DNA from: Phytopythium helicoides
Lineage: Eukaryota; Oomycota; Peronosporomycetes; Pythiales; Pythiaceae
DNA length: 64,000 nucleotides
Direction of reading: 5' to 3'
Assembly: GCA_024867545.1 (NCBI GenBank)
Contig: JANFNE010000030.1
Coordinates: 124,001-188,000, forward strand
Position numbers and translations under genes: made by a program. This document shows, one piece after another, positions 10,262 through 20,799 of the stretch; position 1 is the first letter of the stretch, and each line of letters begins with the position of its first letter. The notes beneath the pieces were generated by a model. That model ran no database searches. It was not told where the DNA came from and worked only from the letters and a program-made list of their open reading frames with translations.

Positions 10262-11663
10262 CTCGCTTGCTGTTGTCGCTGCTGTCGTTACCACTCGCTC
10301 TGCTCGCTTCCCGGCAAGCTCTCGACTGAAGGGCACGCGACCGAGCACCGCCGGCGAGCCAACTGCCGCATTAGCGCGAGACGGGGGCTGCGACATCGCC
10401 CCGAGCGACCCGGCGGTCGGCATAGTGGAGGCAAGGTTACCGTTCACGTCCACTACACTGCCGCCGCTGCTGACGACGACTCCAGCCCATATATGACGAG
10501 ATGAAGCCTGACTTGGATGCCATGGGCCAGACGCGCAAGCTCTTTGCCAAAAACTAGCGCGGGCATGGTCAAGACGTTCACGAACTGCACAGCTGGGTGG
10601 GCATCACTCGTCTGTCAAGGAGACGAGCACTTGCGCGGCCATCAATCAGACGCGCTTGTGAATTCCGAGTGCTCAGAGAGCGTTGATAGATGGAGTGTTT
10701 GACTCTATTATGGGCATTTATGCGGCTAGACATGGATTTTGTTGAGGCTCCTTCGTCGACAGGGTGCTCTCGAAGCCCTTGAATATCGCGGCGGTTATTC
10801 TTTATGCAACCCTCCTGCTTGGATCCATGTGAGCTTTTCGGCTTTCATCTACGATTACCTGTCTACTCGTTCATCCGCCCACACCCTGCATCGAGTCAAA
10901 GCGATTTCGAGTTTTTCAACCGCTCACTGCTGATGTCTGTTGCATTAGAGCTTGTCTGCGCCGAAGAAAGATCAGCTGGGTACGTGGTTTCTCGCGATCA
11001 CCAGCTTTCCGGTGATCAGCTGACAGAATTGGATCTTGGGATGCGATCTTCTCGCAATCCTTCGAGCCTGCATCCTCACCACCGGCTTGTGCTGCTGCAG
11101 CACCAGCTACAGCAACGGACGCTGCTTGATAATGCGTCACGGCAAACGAGCACAGCAACTGGCCGACCTGGATGGCTACAGTTTCTACTGCTCGCACGAT
11201 CCCACTCTGGCGCCGCCACTTCAACCTGTGCCGTTTGGCCGCTGTCTGATCCACACTCATCACGCTCGGCTCTAAAGCTCCCGCGTGCACTGTACTTTTC
11301 CGTTACATCAATTTTTTCGGAACCCACGTGTCCTCTTGAGACCGATGATCGAAACGACGCGACATTTTCCTCCAATCCGCGCCCTCCAGGCGACGCGTCA
11401 GCGGTTTATCCGCTTCTGATTGGTTAGTGAGCAGCTACGTCCTTGGCGATCCGCCCAATCCCGCGCCCGGCAGCGAGCCGCCTTCCTGCCTGCAAGTCTC
11501 ACGTAGCAAGTGCTGAAGCCGCCTGCCTTCCACATCTTCGTTCCTGTGCTCCATCTCCCCTTCTCTCTCACGATGAGTGAGCTGCGCGCGAGCAATCGGC
11601 GCCGGCCACTCTGCCATTTTCTCCCAAGCCTCCTGCAGATCCTCCAGCTCGCCACCGACGGCC
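10262..11663. other. Intergenic region between divergent HhH paralog C and cathepsin gene
   Basis: This 1.4-kb stretch contains several short open frames on both strands, but none shows a recognisable domain or a consistent intron pattern. A TGATTGG (reverse of CCAATCA) lies at 11417-11423, 241 bp before the protease ATG. The frame ending at 11275 (peptide MRHGKRAQQLADLDGYSFYC...) is the most protein-like, but I could not support it as a gene. Confidence 0.4.
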
Positions 11664-12850
11664 ATGACCAAGAGCGACAAGTCGGCGCTGCCGCTGCTGC
11701 GGGCCACGACCAGCTCCAGCAACGAACCGGACAATGCCAGCGTGCTCGACGCCGTCAAGGACGCGGTGCGGACCGACCGCTTCCGGCTGCGCACGATCGG
11801 CTCTATCGTCGGGTGGATCGCCGTCGGCAGCGCGGTGAGCATGCTCACGGGCCATGGACTGCAGCAGCAGCAGCCAGTGGTGCAGGACTTCACGCACGGA
11901 GGACTCGCGCAGCACGCGGTGGAGCACGAGCTCGACCTTGCTCGCGTCCTGCTCGTCCACGGGCAAGCCCGCCAAGGAGATCGTGCCGGACTACAAGGGC
12001 AAGGGCTGGATGCTCGGCGGCCCGGACCCTGAGGTCGTGCTGTCGACGCTGCCAGAGGTCAAGTCCTTTGCAGACCTGCCTGAGCACTGGGACTGGCGAG
12101 ACTACAACGGCACCGGCATCAGCTTGACCACCAGCGTGCTCAACCAAATGACGCCCAAGCCCTGCGGCTCGTGCTGGGCATTCGCGACTGTGAGCGCGCT
12201 CTCGGACCGCATCCGCATCGCGCGCTACAAGAAGACTGGAAAGCTCGGACCGGAGGTTGTGCTGTCGCCCGCAGGTGCTGCTCGACTGCGGCATGCGCTC
12301 GTTCGGCTCGTGCCGCGGTGGCGACCCGCGGTTTGCACACCAGTGGATCCATGAAAACGGCATCGTCGACTGGACGTGCAACCCGTACATTGCGTCCCAC
12401 CCATCCTGGATGGGCGGAGGCGACTGCGCGGCGACGCAGTGCCACATGTGCGCGCTGAACGGCTCTTGCTACGTGGTTGAGAACCCGCGCAAGTACCACA
12501 TCAGCGAGTACGGCACGCTCAACTTTACCAACTCGGAGGAGTTCCAGCTGCAGGCCATGAACGAGATCTACCATCGCGGCCCCATCGTCGTGAGCATGTA
12601 CTCGCTCACACCCGAGTACCGCAACCACCAAGGCGGCTACATCCTGCGCGACTCGAACAAGTACCCCGGCACGACGCATGTCGTCAGCCTCGTGGGCTGG
12701 GGCACGGACAAGAAGACTGGCGTCAAGTACTGGATCGTGCGCAACTCGGACGGCACCAACTGGGGCGACGACGGCTTCTTCCTAGCCGAGCGCGGTGTCA
12801 ACATCTACAATATGGAGACCCATGCCGCCTGGGCCGTCCCCATCGTGTAA
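11664..12850 (+). CDS. Cathepsin X-like papain-family cysteine protease (frame broken)
   Basis: This is a C1A peptidase of the cathepsin X/Z type. After a cytosolic-looking N-terminus, a hydrophobic segment (RTIGSIVGWIAVGSAVSMLT) near residue 45 could be a signal anchor. The mature enzyme starts at about LPEHWDWRDYNG. It contains the catalytic cysteine in CGSCWAF, the LLDCGM and SCRGGDP blocks typical of cathepsin X, the catalytic histidine in THVVSLVGWG and the asparagine in IVRNSDGTNWG. Two one-base shifts break the frame: near 11957 before the mature domain, and at 12268, where an extra C in a CCC run splits LSPQ-VLLDC. No intron is needed. It probably acts as a lysosomal or secreted carboxypeptidase, by family. 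All key residues are present, so I favour sequence error over decay. Confidence 0.8.
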
Positions 12851-13220
12851 GAAGATGCTGCGTCAAGTAATATAGCACGCGTGACATTCGACGCTGCTGG
12901 AGCTCAAAGTGTACCATGCCAATTTCATCAGTCCAAACGCCGCATCGTGCGCGTTCACTCGATGCATCTAAACATTTATCAGCGACAGCTGCTTGAGACA
13001 ACCACATCGATGCTGTGAGCATTCTCAGTCCATGCAGGCTTCTCCACAAGAACTCGAGCTAACACCATGTTACACTAACACCTCGAACGCTATCATGACG
13101 ACACCTTCTCGCATGTCGTCGTCAACATGGCTACGCTGCCACGCACCCCTCCACCTGATCCTCCTCAGACGATCCCCCATCTGATGCAGCCATCATGAGA
13201 GCCACACACACATCATCACC
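12851..13220. other. Intergenic spacer
   Basis: These 370 bp lie between the protease stop and the methyltransferase ATG. No gene, repeat or RNA signal is visible. Confidence 0.45.
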
Positions 13221-14347
13221 ATGAAGATGCTGCTGCGCTGCCGCTCCCCGCTCGCTCGCGGCCAGCGCCGCGCGCTCTCGGTGCTCTCGGGCGTGTCCGA
13301 GGACCTCTTGATCAGGTGCGGCCCGTCTCAGGCTCTGTATCCACTTGAGAGCTGTCAAACCCATCGCATCGCTGCGCCATTGCCACCAGCACGAGCATCG
13401 GACACCAAATCGGCGGCAAGTCGCACGTGGAGCTCGTCGACAGCCTCGTGCGCACCAACGTCGTGGCCGAGGGCTCGAGGCTGGAGCAGGCGCTGCGAGT
13501 CGTGGACCGCCGAGATTTCGTGCCCGTGGAGCTGCGAGACAGCGAGGACGCGTATGCCAACCGGCCGCTCAAGATCGGCGTGGTGGCGACCATCTCGACC
13601 CCGCAGCAGCACGCGCAGGTGCTGGGGCTGCTCGAACCCCATCTGCAGCCAGGGATGAAGGCTGTCGACATTGGCTGCGGCTCTGGTGTGCTTGTTGCAG
13701 CGATGGCGAGGCTGGTGGGTCGCAGCGGATCCGTCACTGGCGTTGACATCGTGCCGGAGCTTGTCGAGTTTTCCAAGAGAACCTCAAGCACAGTCTTGGT
13801 GATGACGCAGAATTGCTCGCGACAACAAGCATTGTTCAGAGTAGCGGGAAGCAGACGAAGGCTCTTGGCTTGGACGACGCCGGCGAAGGCGAGCAGTTCG
13901 ACTGCATCCACGTCGGCGTTGCGGTCGAGACAAAGGCGGAAGCCGAGGCGTTCCTCGACTTTCTCAAGCCTGGTGGTGGATTGCTCATCCCGCTTGGATT
14001 CGCCAATGCCGAGCAGAAGCTGGTCAAGGTAAAGTGGTCAGCGTAGTTGACTGGAATTGAACGCTTTTTTAATTTACGCGGTGCCCTTGCAGATGACCAA
14101 GCATGCAGACGGATCCGTGGACAAAGTCGACATCATGAGCGTGCTCTGCCAGCCTATCTTGGACAGCGCACCCGTTGAAATTGTCAAGGAGACTCGTGCT
14201 GAAAAGCTGCAGCGGGTCGAGAAGGCGCTGACAGCGTGGCGTGATGCTTTCGAGCGCGACATTGGGCGAAAGCCCACGAGAACAGACATGATGGAAGACC
14301 CTACGTCGAAGGAGCTCTTCCAGCAATTTGCTGCGTTGCGCAAGTAA
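13221..14347 (+). CDS. PCMT1: Protein-L-isoaspartate O-methyltransferase
   Basis: This is an SAM-dependent repair enzyme that methylates isoaspartyl residues in damaged proteins. Exon 1 (13221-13315) encodes a basic leader (MLLRCRSPLARGQRRALS) that may target mitochondria. Introns lie at 13316-13390 and 14029-14092, both GT-AG. The core shows the substrate-side motif ATISTPQQHAQVLGLL and the SAM-binding motif I, VDIGCGSGVL. GVDIVPELV follows, then LKPGGGLLIPLG. A one-base deletion near 13778 (an A lost from a run) shifts the frame between the motif I region and ELLATTSIVQ. A C-terminal extension of about 85 residues (RAEKLQRVEKALTAWRDAFE) follows the second intron and is not part of the classical enzyme. 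Confidence 0.82.
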
Positions 14348-14460
14348 CTTTTTTTGATTTCAAAGCGTGGCATTTAAGTGTAGAGAGACATTCCTACTCA
14401 AAATCAATCCCATTCGATCGTGCCACTTACGAGCCTCTCCACACAAATGCTGCACGCACG

Positions 14461-15785
14461 TTAAACAACAGCCTGAGCCGCCTTGGTCTTTGCGAGCAAC
14501 TGCTCCGCAAGGCCAATCTGCTCGGCGATATGGTCGCGCTGTGTCGTCGGAGCGTATTTGGCTGGGCTTTCAGCCGTGACAAACATTGGAGTGGAGCAAC
14601 GACAGTGTCACCATCAGCCCCATTGAAGCGGACAATTGACTGGCGCTTTCGCTCAGAATTGACCACACGATGCTACATGAAGTTCACGATTAATGTCAGT
14701 CAGCATTCTCGCTGCAAACTCCATGAGCAGCTGATCCTCACCTCGGTAGCAACCAGCACACCATTTGTCCAGCGCTCGAGCATGTCGCCAACCATGACGA
14801 AAATCCGGTCATCGCAAGCTGGAGCCTGCACCCATTCGCTCTTGCGGTTGAGCAAATGCAAGCCCTCGCCGTTTTGGTGAATGAGCGTGAAGCACTCAAA
14901 GTCCGTGTGCGACGCAATGCCGACAGGTCGAGTTCTTCACAGGTGCGTCAACCTCCGGGTACGTCAGCAACCGCATGAAAGCCTCGGCCTCTTCCGACAC
15001 ATGTTGCTGTGAGCGGCAGCGATCTCGTGTTAGCATAATATCGGAATATGACTGCAATGTGAGTTCTTACCAGGAAAGTGTTGGCGGGCAGACCAAACAT
15101 CTCGGCGAAGCTTTCAAAGAGCACGTGCGAGAGCCGAGTCGTGACTTCGTACAGCTCATAGACGTCGCGACGGAACTCGGGCAGCTCCTCTGGCCACGTG
15201 TTGGGCCCAAGACTCGATCCTTCTTTGATGAAGGACGCCGGGAGTTCGCGCGCTAGGTCAAAACCCTCGAGATGGGACACCACGTCGGGTTGGTACTACA
15301 CATCAACGAGTTTATCGTCAGCCAGAACTCCGCAGCTCCACACTCAATTTGCATCGCATTACCGACGGCTCCTCGAACATGGGCGTCCATCCGCGGTTGT
15401 TGGGCGTCTTTTTGTGGTGGTACTTGCGCTTGACGTCTTCCGGGAGCGCGAGAAAGTCGTCGGTGCGCTTGTACGCCGCCTCGAGCAGCGGCTTGGGCAG
15501 CACACCGTCCACTGGCACCGTGAAGAACCCGTGGTCGACGCACGCAGCCTTCATCTCGCCCAGTACTCGAGCCTTCACGCCCGCGTCCACGGGCTGGGCG
15601 CTGAGCAGCGGCGCCACGTCCACCAGCGGGACGCTCGCCAGGTCCACTCTGGCCGCCGTCATGACCGTCGGCTGCGCTTGCGACGCCCACGAGCGGCGCC
15701 CAGAGCACCGCAGCAGCCCTCGCTTGGCCACGGACCACATGGAGACGGCGGTAGGCGGGCAGGAGGCGCAGGAGACGCGCGGCAA
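14461..15785 (-). CDS. 2-oxoglutarate/Fe(II)-dependent oxygenase, isopenicillin-N-synthase-like
   Basis: Four exons (15785-15363, 15295-15071, 15006-14742, 14672-14461) are joined by introns of 67, 64 and 69 nt with GT-AG ends. The N-terminal half has the DIOX_N signature (VPLVDVAPLL; VDHGFFTVPVDG). The catalytic half has the HxD iron ligands in SHTDFECFTLIHQNGEGL and the distal histidine at the start of exon 4 (HRVVNSERKRQSIVRF), with the 2OG-binding arginine/serine nearby. Frame jumps lie near 14930 (just before the HTD motif) and 14605. The start is uncertain: the frame is open to 15785, but the ATG at 15662 (MTAARVDLASVPLVD) is the likely core start, and the preceding basic residues could be an organellar leader. 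The substrate cannot be predicted. Confidence 0.78.
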
Positions 15786-15951
15786 GTTGGCGAATGCCTC
15801 GGCGCCGACAACCTGCGCGTCACCAGACTCCGAGTCATCTCATCAGCGCTTCCAGGCTGCATGATGACCGAATCCCCAAGATAAGCGCCGGATTCGGAAT
15901 AGTGCGGGGTCTGAAAACGGGGACACGAGGGACCGCGTAGCTCTTCGGGTC
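15786..15951. promoter_or_regulatory. Short divergent promoter, oxygenase/cyclin H
   Basis: Only 166 bp separate the widest oxygenase start from the cyclin H start, so regulatory sequence is probably shared. No CCAAT box is visible here. Confidence 0.35.
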
Positions 15952-17200
15952 ATGACCAAGGGCAAAACGCTTCCTTGGAGCTTGGAGGCCATGGCGGCGT
16001 ACCTGGCGGGCTCGACGCACTTCAACAACTGGATCTTCTCGGCCGAGGAGCTGGCGCTGGCGAGGCGCCTGGCGCTGCTGAAGGCCAAGCGCGCGCTGCG
16101 CCTCGAGCGAGAGAAGCAGCAGCAGCAGCCGCAGGAGGCGGCGACGCTGCGCGCGGCGCGCAAGCCGCGGTCGTTCGCGGCGCTTCTGCCCAAGTCGTCG
16201 ACGGCCGAGCGCGACGCGAACTGACTGGATGGACGCCACGGAGCTCGACGTGGAGGTCGAGGAGCAGAACGAGGAGAAGGAGTCGCTCAAGCTCTCGCCG
16301 CTGCTCGAGTTCCTGTCGCCCGAGCAGGAGGCACTGCTGCGCGACTTTTACGAGGAGAAGATCCAGGAGAGCTGCAGCCAGCAGTTCCTGCGTACGTCCG
16401 ACAAGGTCAAGTGCTGCGCCGTGATGTTATACAAGCGCTTCTACCTCTCCAACAGCGTCATGGAGTTCCACCCAAAGTTCATTGTGCCCACGGCCATCTA
16501 CGTCGCGGGCAAAGTGGAGGAGCAGTATATGTCGGTCGACACGGTCGCCGACCAGCTCCACGTTGACCACAAGTTCATCATCGGCCACGAGATGATCTTG
16601 CTGGAAGGCGTGCGCTTCCAGCTTATCATGTACCACCCATTCCGCGCACTGCTTGGCTTCATGGGCGACTTCCAGGGGTTCGCCAAGACTGTGCTTTCGA
16701 AGGAGCTCCCCGCAACGCTTCTTCAAAAGCTACACGCGAACTCGACTGTCATTCTCAACGAGCTGCTGCTGACAGACTTGCCGCTGACGAACTACCCTGC
16801 CTTCCTTGCACTCGCGGCTCTCTCCATGGTTGCTAACGAGCTGGGCGACCACCCGGAATCGAGCGAGGTGACTGTGAGCAAGGCGGACGTAGCCGAGTTC
16901 ATTCGTCGCAGCAAGTTCTCTCAAGGGCAATCAGTTGATGAGGTCATTAGCCAACTTGATGCGGTCGAAAAGGTGTACCGAGACGATAAGCAGCGCCGTG
17001 CTACGCTCGCCGAAGACAAGGAAGCCGCCGAAGCCCGGGACAAACAGGTCAAGCTCATCTACAAGAAGCTCAAGAAGTTCCACGAAGACGAAAAGAAGGA
17101 AAAGAAGAAGAAGGACAAGGGCGGCGACGACAAGAAGCGGAAAAGCGATAAGAAGGACGAGAAGAAGAAGGCCAAGAAACACAAGAAGGAGAAGAAGTGA
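15952..17200 (+). CDS. CCNH: Cyclin H, regulatory subunit of the CDK-activating kinase
   Basis: The N-terminus carries the cyclin-H-type STHFNNWIFSAEEL segment, which matches the family pattern of a short W-x-F-S/A-x-E-E helix. The cyclin box follows (LSPEQEALLRDFYEEKI; AVMLYKRFYLSNSVMEFHP; VAGKVEEQYM). A second cyclin fold is visible in LIMYHPFRALLGFM. Cyclin H partners CDK7 in the CAK/TFIIH complex. A one-base shift at about 16222 separates the N-terminal 90 residues from the cyclin box, and without it two genes would be called. The C-terminus is extremely lysine/glutamate-rich (residues about 360-410). The start could also be the internal methionine at 15991. Confidence 0.85.
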
Positions 17201-17292
17201 GGCGGCTCGCGGATTCCGCGACGACAGCGACACCTGACGTTAAAATAAAGCCATGCATTTAGTCAACGCTTGCACCTCATCGGTATGGTCGG

Positions 17293-17848
17293 CTAGTCTT
17301 TGGACTCTTCGTCGCCCTCTTCCTCCTCCTCCTCCTCCTCGTCATCGTCGTCCTCTTCTTCCTCGCTGCCTTCCTCCTGCTGCTCTGCGGCCATCTTCTC
17401 GCCTGTTAAAATGAACAAACCACCACTATCAGCTCCAAATCCACGAACTGCAGCTCCATGCAACGGCCATCAACGCACGCAGGATCTCAACGACGGCGTG
17501 CTGTGTGCGCTTCTCGAGCTTCTTGAGCAGCGGCGCGATGTCTCGCTCGATGTCCCAGTTGGCTCGCTTGGGCGCGAGCGTCAGCTCCTCCTCGTCTTCC
17601 TCGTCCTCCGTGTCCTGCGCCGGCTTGTCGGCGTCCTCCATCTCCTCGTCGCCCTTGGCCACGAGGCTCAACTTGGCCACATCGGCCGCCTCCTCGCCCT
17701 CGCCATCGGAGCTCTTCGCCTCGGGCTCCTGCGGCTCCTCGGCCGCCACCGCCGGCTCCTCCTCCCCGCGCAGCTGCCGCTCCTTGCGCGCCTTGGCCTC
17801 CCGCAGCAGCTTGAGCCGCTTGGCACGCGGCACCTCGTCCTCCGCCAT
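17293..17848 (-). CDS. Cwf18/CCDC12 pre-mRNA splicing factor
   Basis: Two exons (17848-17479 and 17402-17293) with a 76-nt GT-AG intron give 159 residues without frame errors. The diagnostic block is RANWDIERDIAPLLKKLEKR followed by TQHAVVEILR. It corresponds to the conserved segment of CCDC12/Cwf18, a component of the Prp19/NineTeen-associated spliceosome complexes. The region before it is rich in basic then acidic residues (AKRLKLLREAKARKERQLR). The tail is a polyglutamate stretch encoded by a GAG/GAC-rich microsatellite-like tract at 17322-17360. I start at the ATG at 17848. An in-frame extension upstream exists but lacks an ATG. Confidence 0.78.
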
Positions 17849-17912
17849 GGCCTCCTGCCGTCGCTTGAGGCGCGATCGCCAACCCAACCAGTGGAGATGT
17901 GGCCCACACTTT

Positions 17913-18059
17913 TCAGTTGGCGAGTTTGTCCGCCGATCCCAGCTCGATGCGTTTCTTGCTGGTTGGAAGCATGGAGACAGCGGTGGAGGAAGAAGCGGAG
18001 GATTCCTCGGGTTCGGCTGGCCTTTGCGTATGGAGCTGTTCAGAATGTGTAGAAGACAT
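17913..18059 (-). CDS. Small ORF (48 residues) upstream of Cwf18
   Basis: A minus-strand ATG at 18059 opens 48 codons ending at 17913, 64 bp upstream of the Cwf18 start. The peptide is serine/glutamate-rich with a basic block (LPTSKKRIELGSADKLAN). It could be an upstream ORF in the Cwf18 leader, a 5' exon with a missed splice, or chance. No family is recognised. Confidence 0.25.
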   Translation of the reverse strand: MSSTHSEQLHTQRPAEPEESSASSSTAVSMLPTSKKRIELGSADKLAN

Positions 18060-19503
18060 GAGATGCATAGGTGCGGGATTTTAGTGATCGTCCATCATTT
18101 TCAGCTGCCACTGCCACGGCGACACCACATCCACGATAGAAAAACACGCGTGGTGGTGGAGTCGCGAAACATCTCGCCTCGCGGCACAGACGCCACAGCG
18201 TTAGCACCCCGCACTACTCACCGCCGTCTAATCTCTTTGTCTCGGTAGTTGTTGCCGTCGTTTCTATTGACCGTAAAGCGCTGTCGTCATGGCGGCGACC
18301 AAGCGCACGCACACATGCTACAGTAGTGAAATGAGCGGAAACTAAAAACCCAAGCACTCACGTTTCTTGGCAAAGGCTCATGCCCATCTCAGCCGACCAC
18401 CAAACGACATCACCGACATCGGCGATCAACGTCATCCATAAGAGCTGCGTGACACCTACATGCATTGTGGCCCTCAACCTCCTCGGGGGATGACACCGGT
18501 GACCATCGACATTTACAGCACACGAATCCCAAAGCACACGATTTGAGTCGAAAAGAAAAGACTGTGGCGTGTTATCTCCACCCTACCCACATCACATACA
18601 GAAATACACACTGACCCCCACCGACGAAGCCCCTCGGGTGCGCGGGACGCCACTCCGCGTCACTGGCACCCTCCAGCACCGCCTTCAGCCGTTAAATAGA
18701 AACCGGCCGAGCGCTCGCCCGTAGCCGTGCGGTGACCTCTCATCGAGACAATGCAGCCCGATTACCGATCGACCGCTGACAGACTTGTCTGGCCGGAAAG
18801 CCATCCGGCGGCGGAACGATGGAGTCGACTCAACTTGGGATTCTCGTGTGGTCACAAAATGACTTGATACCTCAGTCGGCCATGGCTTGCTCTGCTTCTC
18901 TTCCTGGCTGGTTTCCCGGCGGGGGCAGAAGCTCCGACGGGCCGATCAGCGTGTCCTTCTCCGTGTTGTTGACGCGGTGGGGACGCTGCACACCGACCCG
19001 CTCTCTCTCCTCCTCGCCACGCAGTCATAACGTCGCGCACTTGGACGCCTGGCTCCCTCCATTGTCGATCACGCCTTGAACTTGAACTTACTCGGACCGC
19101 CGTTGTCGTTCCGAAGCAGCTCGTCGAGGCCGTCGAGAAAAACTTAGAATCACAATTCGAACGAACGGCAAAATAGAACAAAGAACTGCTGTTTTTGTCT
19201 GCACCGCGCGAAGCACCACCGCTGAGGACGTTGCTTCGACTGCGTCTGTCTTGTGTTGTTCGTCCATTCTCCTCGACTGGATCGACTCCAGAGGGTTCCA
19301 CACGCCCAATGCCGTCGCAGTCCATCACCATCACCATCCTTGGCCCCAGCACCAGCACACCACCAAATCCTCCACCGCTTGTCATCTCCTCCACCCATCC
19401 GTCGTTCACTTGCCTCGTCATTGTCGTCGTCTTCCCTTCTCTCTCGATCACTGCCTCGCTGTCACAAAGACTACGCGGCAGGTATGTTTGAAGCGGTGGG
19501 GGG
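18060..19503. other. Intergenic region with a possible small minus-strand gene
   Basis: No firm gene is visible in these 1.4 kb. On the minus strand between about 19273 and 18872 there are pieces that read like protein: MDEQHKTDAVEATSSAVV, then LDGLDELLRNDNGG before a GTAAGT donor, then NNTEKDTLIGPSELLPPPGN ending at a stop at 18872. I could not find a splice pattern that joins them in phase. The rest (18060-18870) shows nothing. Confidence 0.3.
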
Positions 19504-20799
19504 TTACTTCGACGCCTCCGCCTGGCGAAGGTGAGCCGAGCACAGGCCCTTACGACGGCACGGCTTCTCGCAGTTGTCGACCGTGCAGCGCTTGCCGCCA
19601 CCGTGGGTCGCGCAAAGGCCACCGCCGCGGTCGTTGCGCATGCAGCCTGGCACCTCGCAGAGACGCGAGCCACCGTGGAGCGCGCAGTAGTCGCCGCGCT
19701 GGGTGCCCTTGTCGCAGCCATCGAACATGCAGCGCTTGCCACCGCCGTGCGAGCGGCAGAAGCCACCGCCCTGCGAGCTGCGCGAGCAGTTCGGGAACTG
19801 GCAGCGCGGGCCACCGCCGTGGGCCTTGCACAGGAAGTTCGACTGCGCGGCCTTGTCGCAACCCTCGTGGCTGCAGCGCTTGCCGCCGCCGTGACGGATG
19901 CACAGGTTGCCGCCCTGGCTCGACTTATCGCAGCCCTCGACCGAGCAGCGGCGACCGCCACCGTGCGAGATGCACAGGCCGTTCGAGCGCGAGCGCTTGT
20001 AGCAGCCCTCGGCCTTGCACAGGCGGCGGCTCTTGACCTCACCGGCGGGCTTGGTCTTCATCAGGTTGGCCTCCGGGTGGCGCGGGCCGACTGGCATGAG
20101 CAGGTCGTCCTCGGTGAAGTCACCGTCGAGCGAGTCCATGAGCGACTCGATCGGGGTGCTGGCGAGGATGTTGAGGTTCAAGATGCCGTCATCCTCCTCC
20201 TCGAGCGCCTTCTTGTCCGCGAGCTTGTCCTCCGGCGTGTCGACGAGGAAGCTGTACAGGATCGACATCTCGGTTCCGTCAAAGCCGTCGTCAAGGTTGA
20301 CGAGCTCGGCCTTGTCCTTGGCGATGGTCTCGGCGTCATCCGGCAGCGAAAAGTCGAGCAGCTCCTCGAGCTCGGCGGCCTCAAAGTTGTCGGTGGCGAC
20401 GGGCGCGGCGGCGGGCTTGGCCTCCTCCTGCGCGAACTGCTCGCCTCCGAGGCCAAAGCCCATGAGGTCGGCGTTGTTGGTCGGCGCGGCGCCGCCCATC
20501 CACGGCATGGAGGGCAGGCTGCTGCCCTTGTTGGCGGCCGGGAACGACACGAACGGCAGCGCCGGGGGCGGCGCCGCCATCGAGAGCATGTTCATGCCCT
20601 CGGCCGATCCAAAGGCGCCGGGGGCGCCCATGTCGCCCATGGCCCACGCGGGCGCGCCCGAGCGCCCCGCCTTGCCACCAGCGCTCACCATCATGGCGCT
20701 GGCCTTCATGTTCTCCGCAGGCTGGTACCCGGCGAACAGCGCGACGGCTGCCGGGCCCATGGCCCCCAGAGAATCCCTCGATTCAATGGGTCGGCACAT
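19504..20799 (-). CDS. WRKY19-type zinc-finger protein with seven C-x4-C-x9-C-x2-H repeats
   Basis: A single exon of 431 residues. The first half is alanine/glycine/methionine-rich, with an acidic segment (EAAELEELLDFSLPDD) that looks like a transactivation region. From about residue 255 there are seven tandem repeats of 24 residues. Each has C-x4-C-x9-C-x2-H and then usually HGGG followed by R-C, for example CSVEGCDKSSQGGNLCIRHG. This is the zinc-finger type found in plant WRKY19 and abundant in oomycetes; the WRKY DNA-binding domain itself is absent. The seventh repeat ends in HLRQ. It probably acts in the nucleus as a DNA- or RNA-binding regulator, by inference. The frame is intact and the ATG at 20799 is the natural start. 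A TGATTGG box lies at 21477-21483 upstream. Confidence 0.85.
   Translation of the reverse strand: MCRPIESRDSLGAMGPAAVALFAGYQPAENMKASAMMVSAGGKAGRSGAPAWAMGDMGAPGAFGSAEGMNMLSMAAPPPALPFVSFPAANKGSSLPSMPWMGGAAPTNNADLMGFGLGGEQFAQEEAKPAAAPVATDNFEAAELEELLDFSLPDDAETIAKDKAELVNLDDGFDGTEMSILYSFLVDTPEDKLADKKALEEEDDGILNLNILASTPIESLMDSLDGDFTEDDLLMPVGPRHPEANLMKTKPAGEVKSRRLCKAEGCYKRSRSNGLCISHGGGRRCSVEGCDKSSQGGNLCIRHGGGKRCSHEGCDKAAQSNFLCKAHGGGPRCQFPNCSRSSQGGGFCRSHGGGKRCMFDGCDKGTQRGDYCALHGGSRLCEVPGCMRNDRGGGLCATHGGGKRCTVDNCEKPCRRKGLCSAHLRQAEASK

Noticed and set aside
10916..11290. 124-codon minus-strand frame upstream of the cathepsin gene
   Set aside because: There is no domain, and another frame of the same stretch looks equally protein-like, so neither is supported.
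18852..20042. 396-codon minus-strand frame rich in arginine and alanine
   Set aside because: It overlaps the zinc-finger repeats in another frame and its arginine/alanine periodicity is a shadow of them. Similar shadows occur on the plus strand at 19531-20994.
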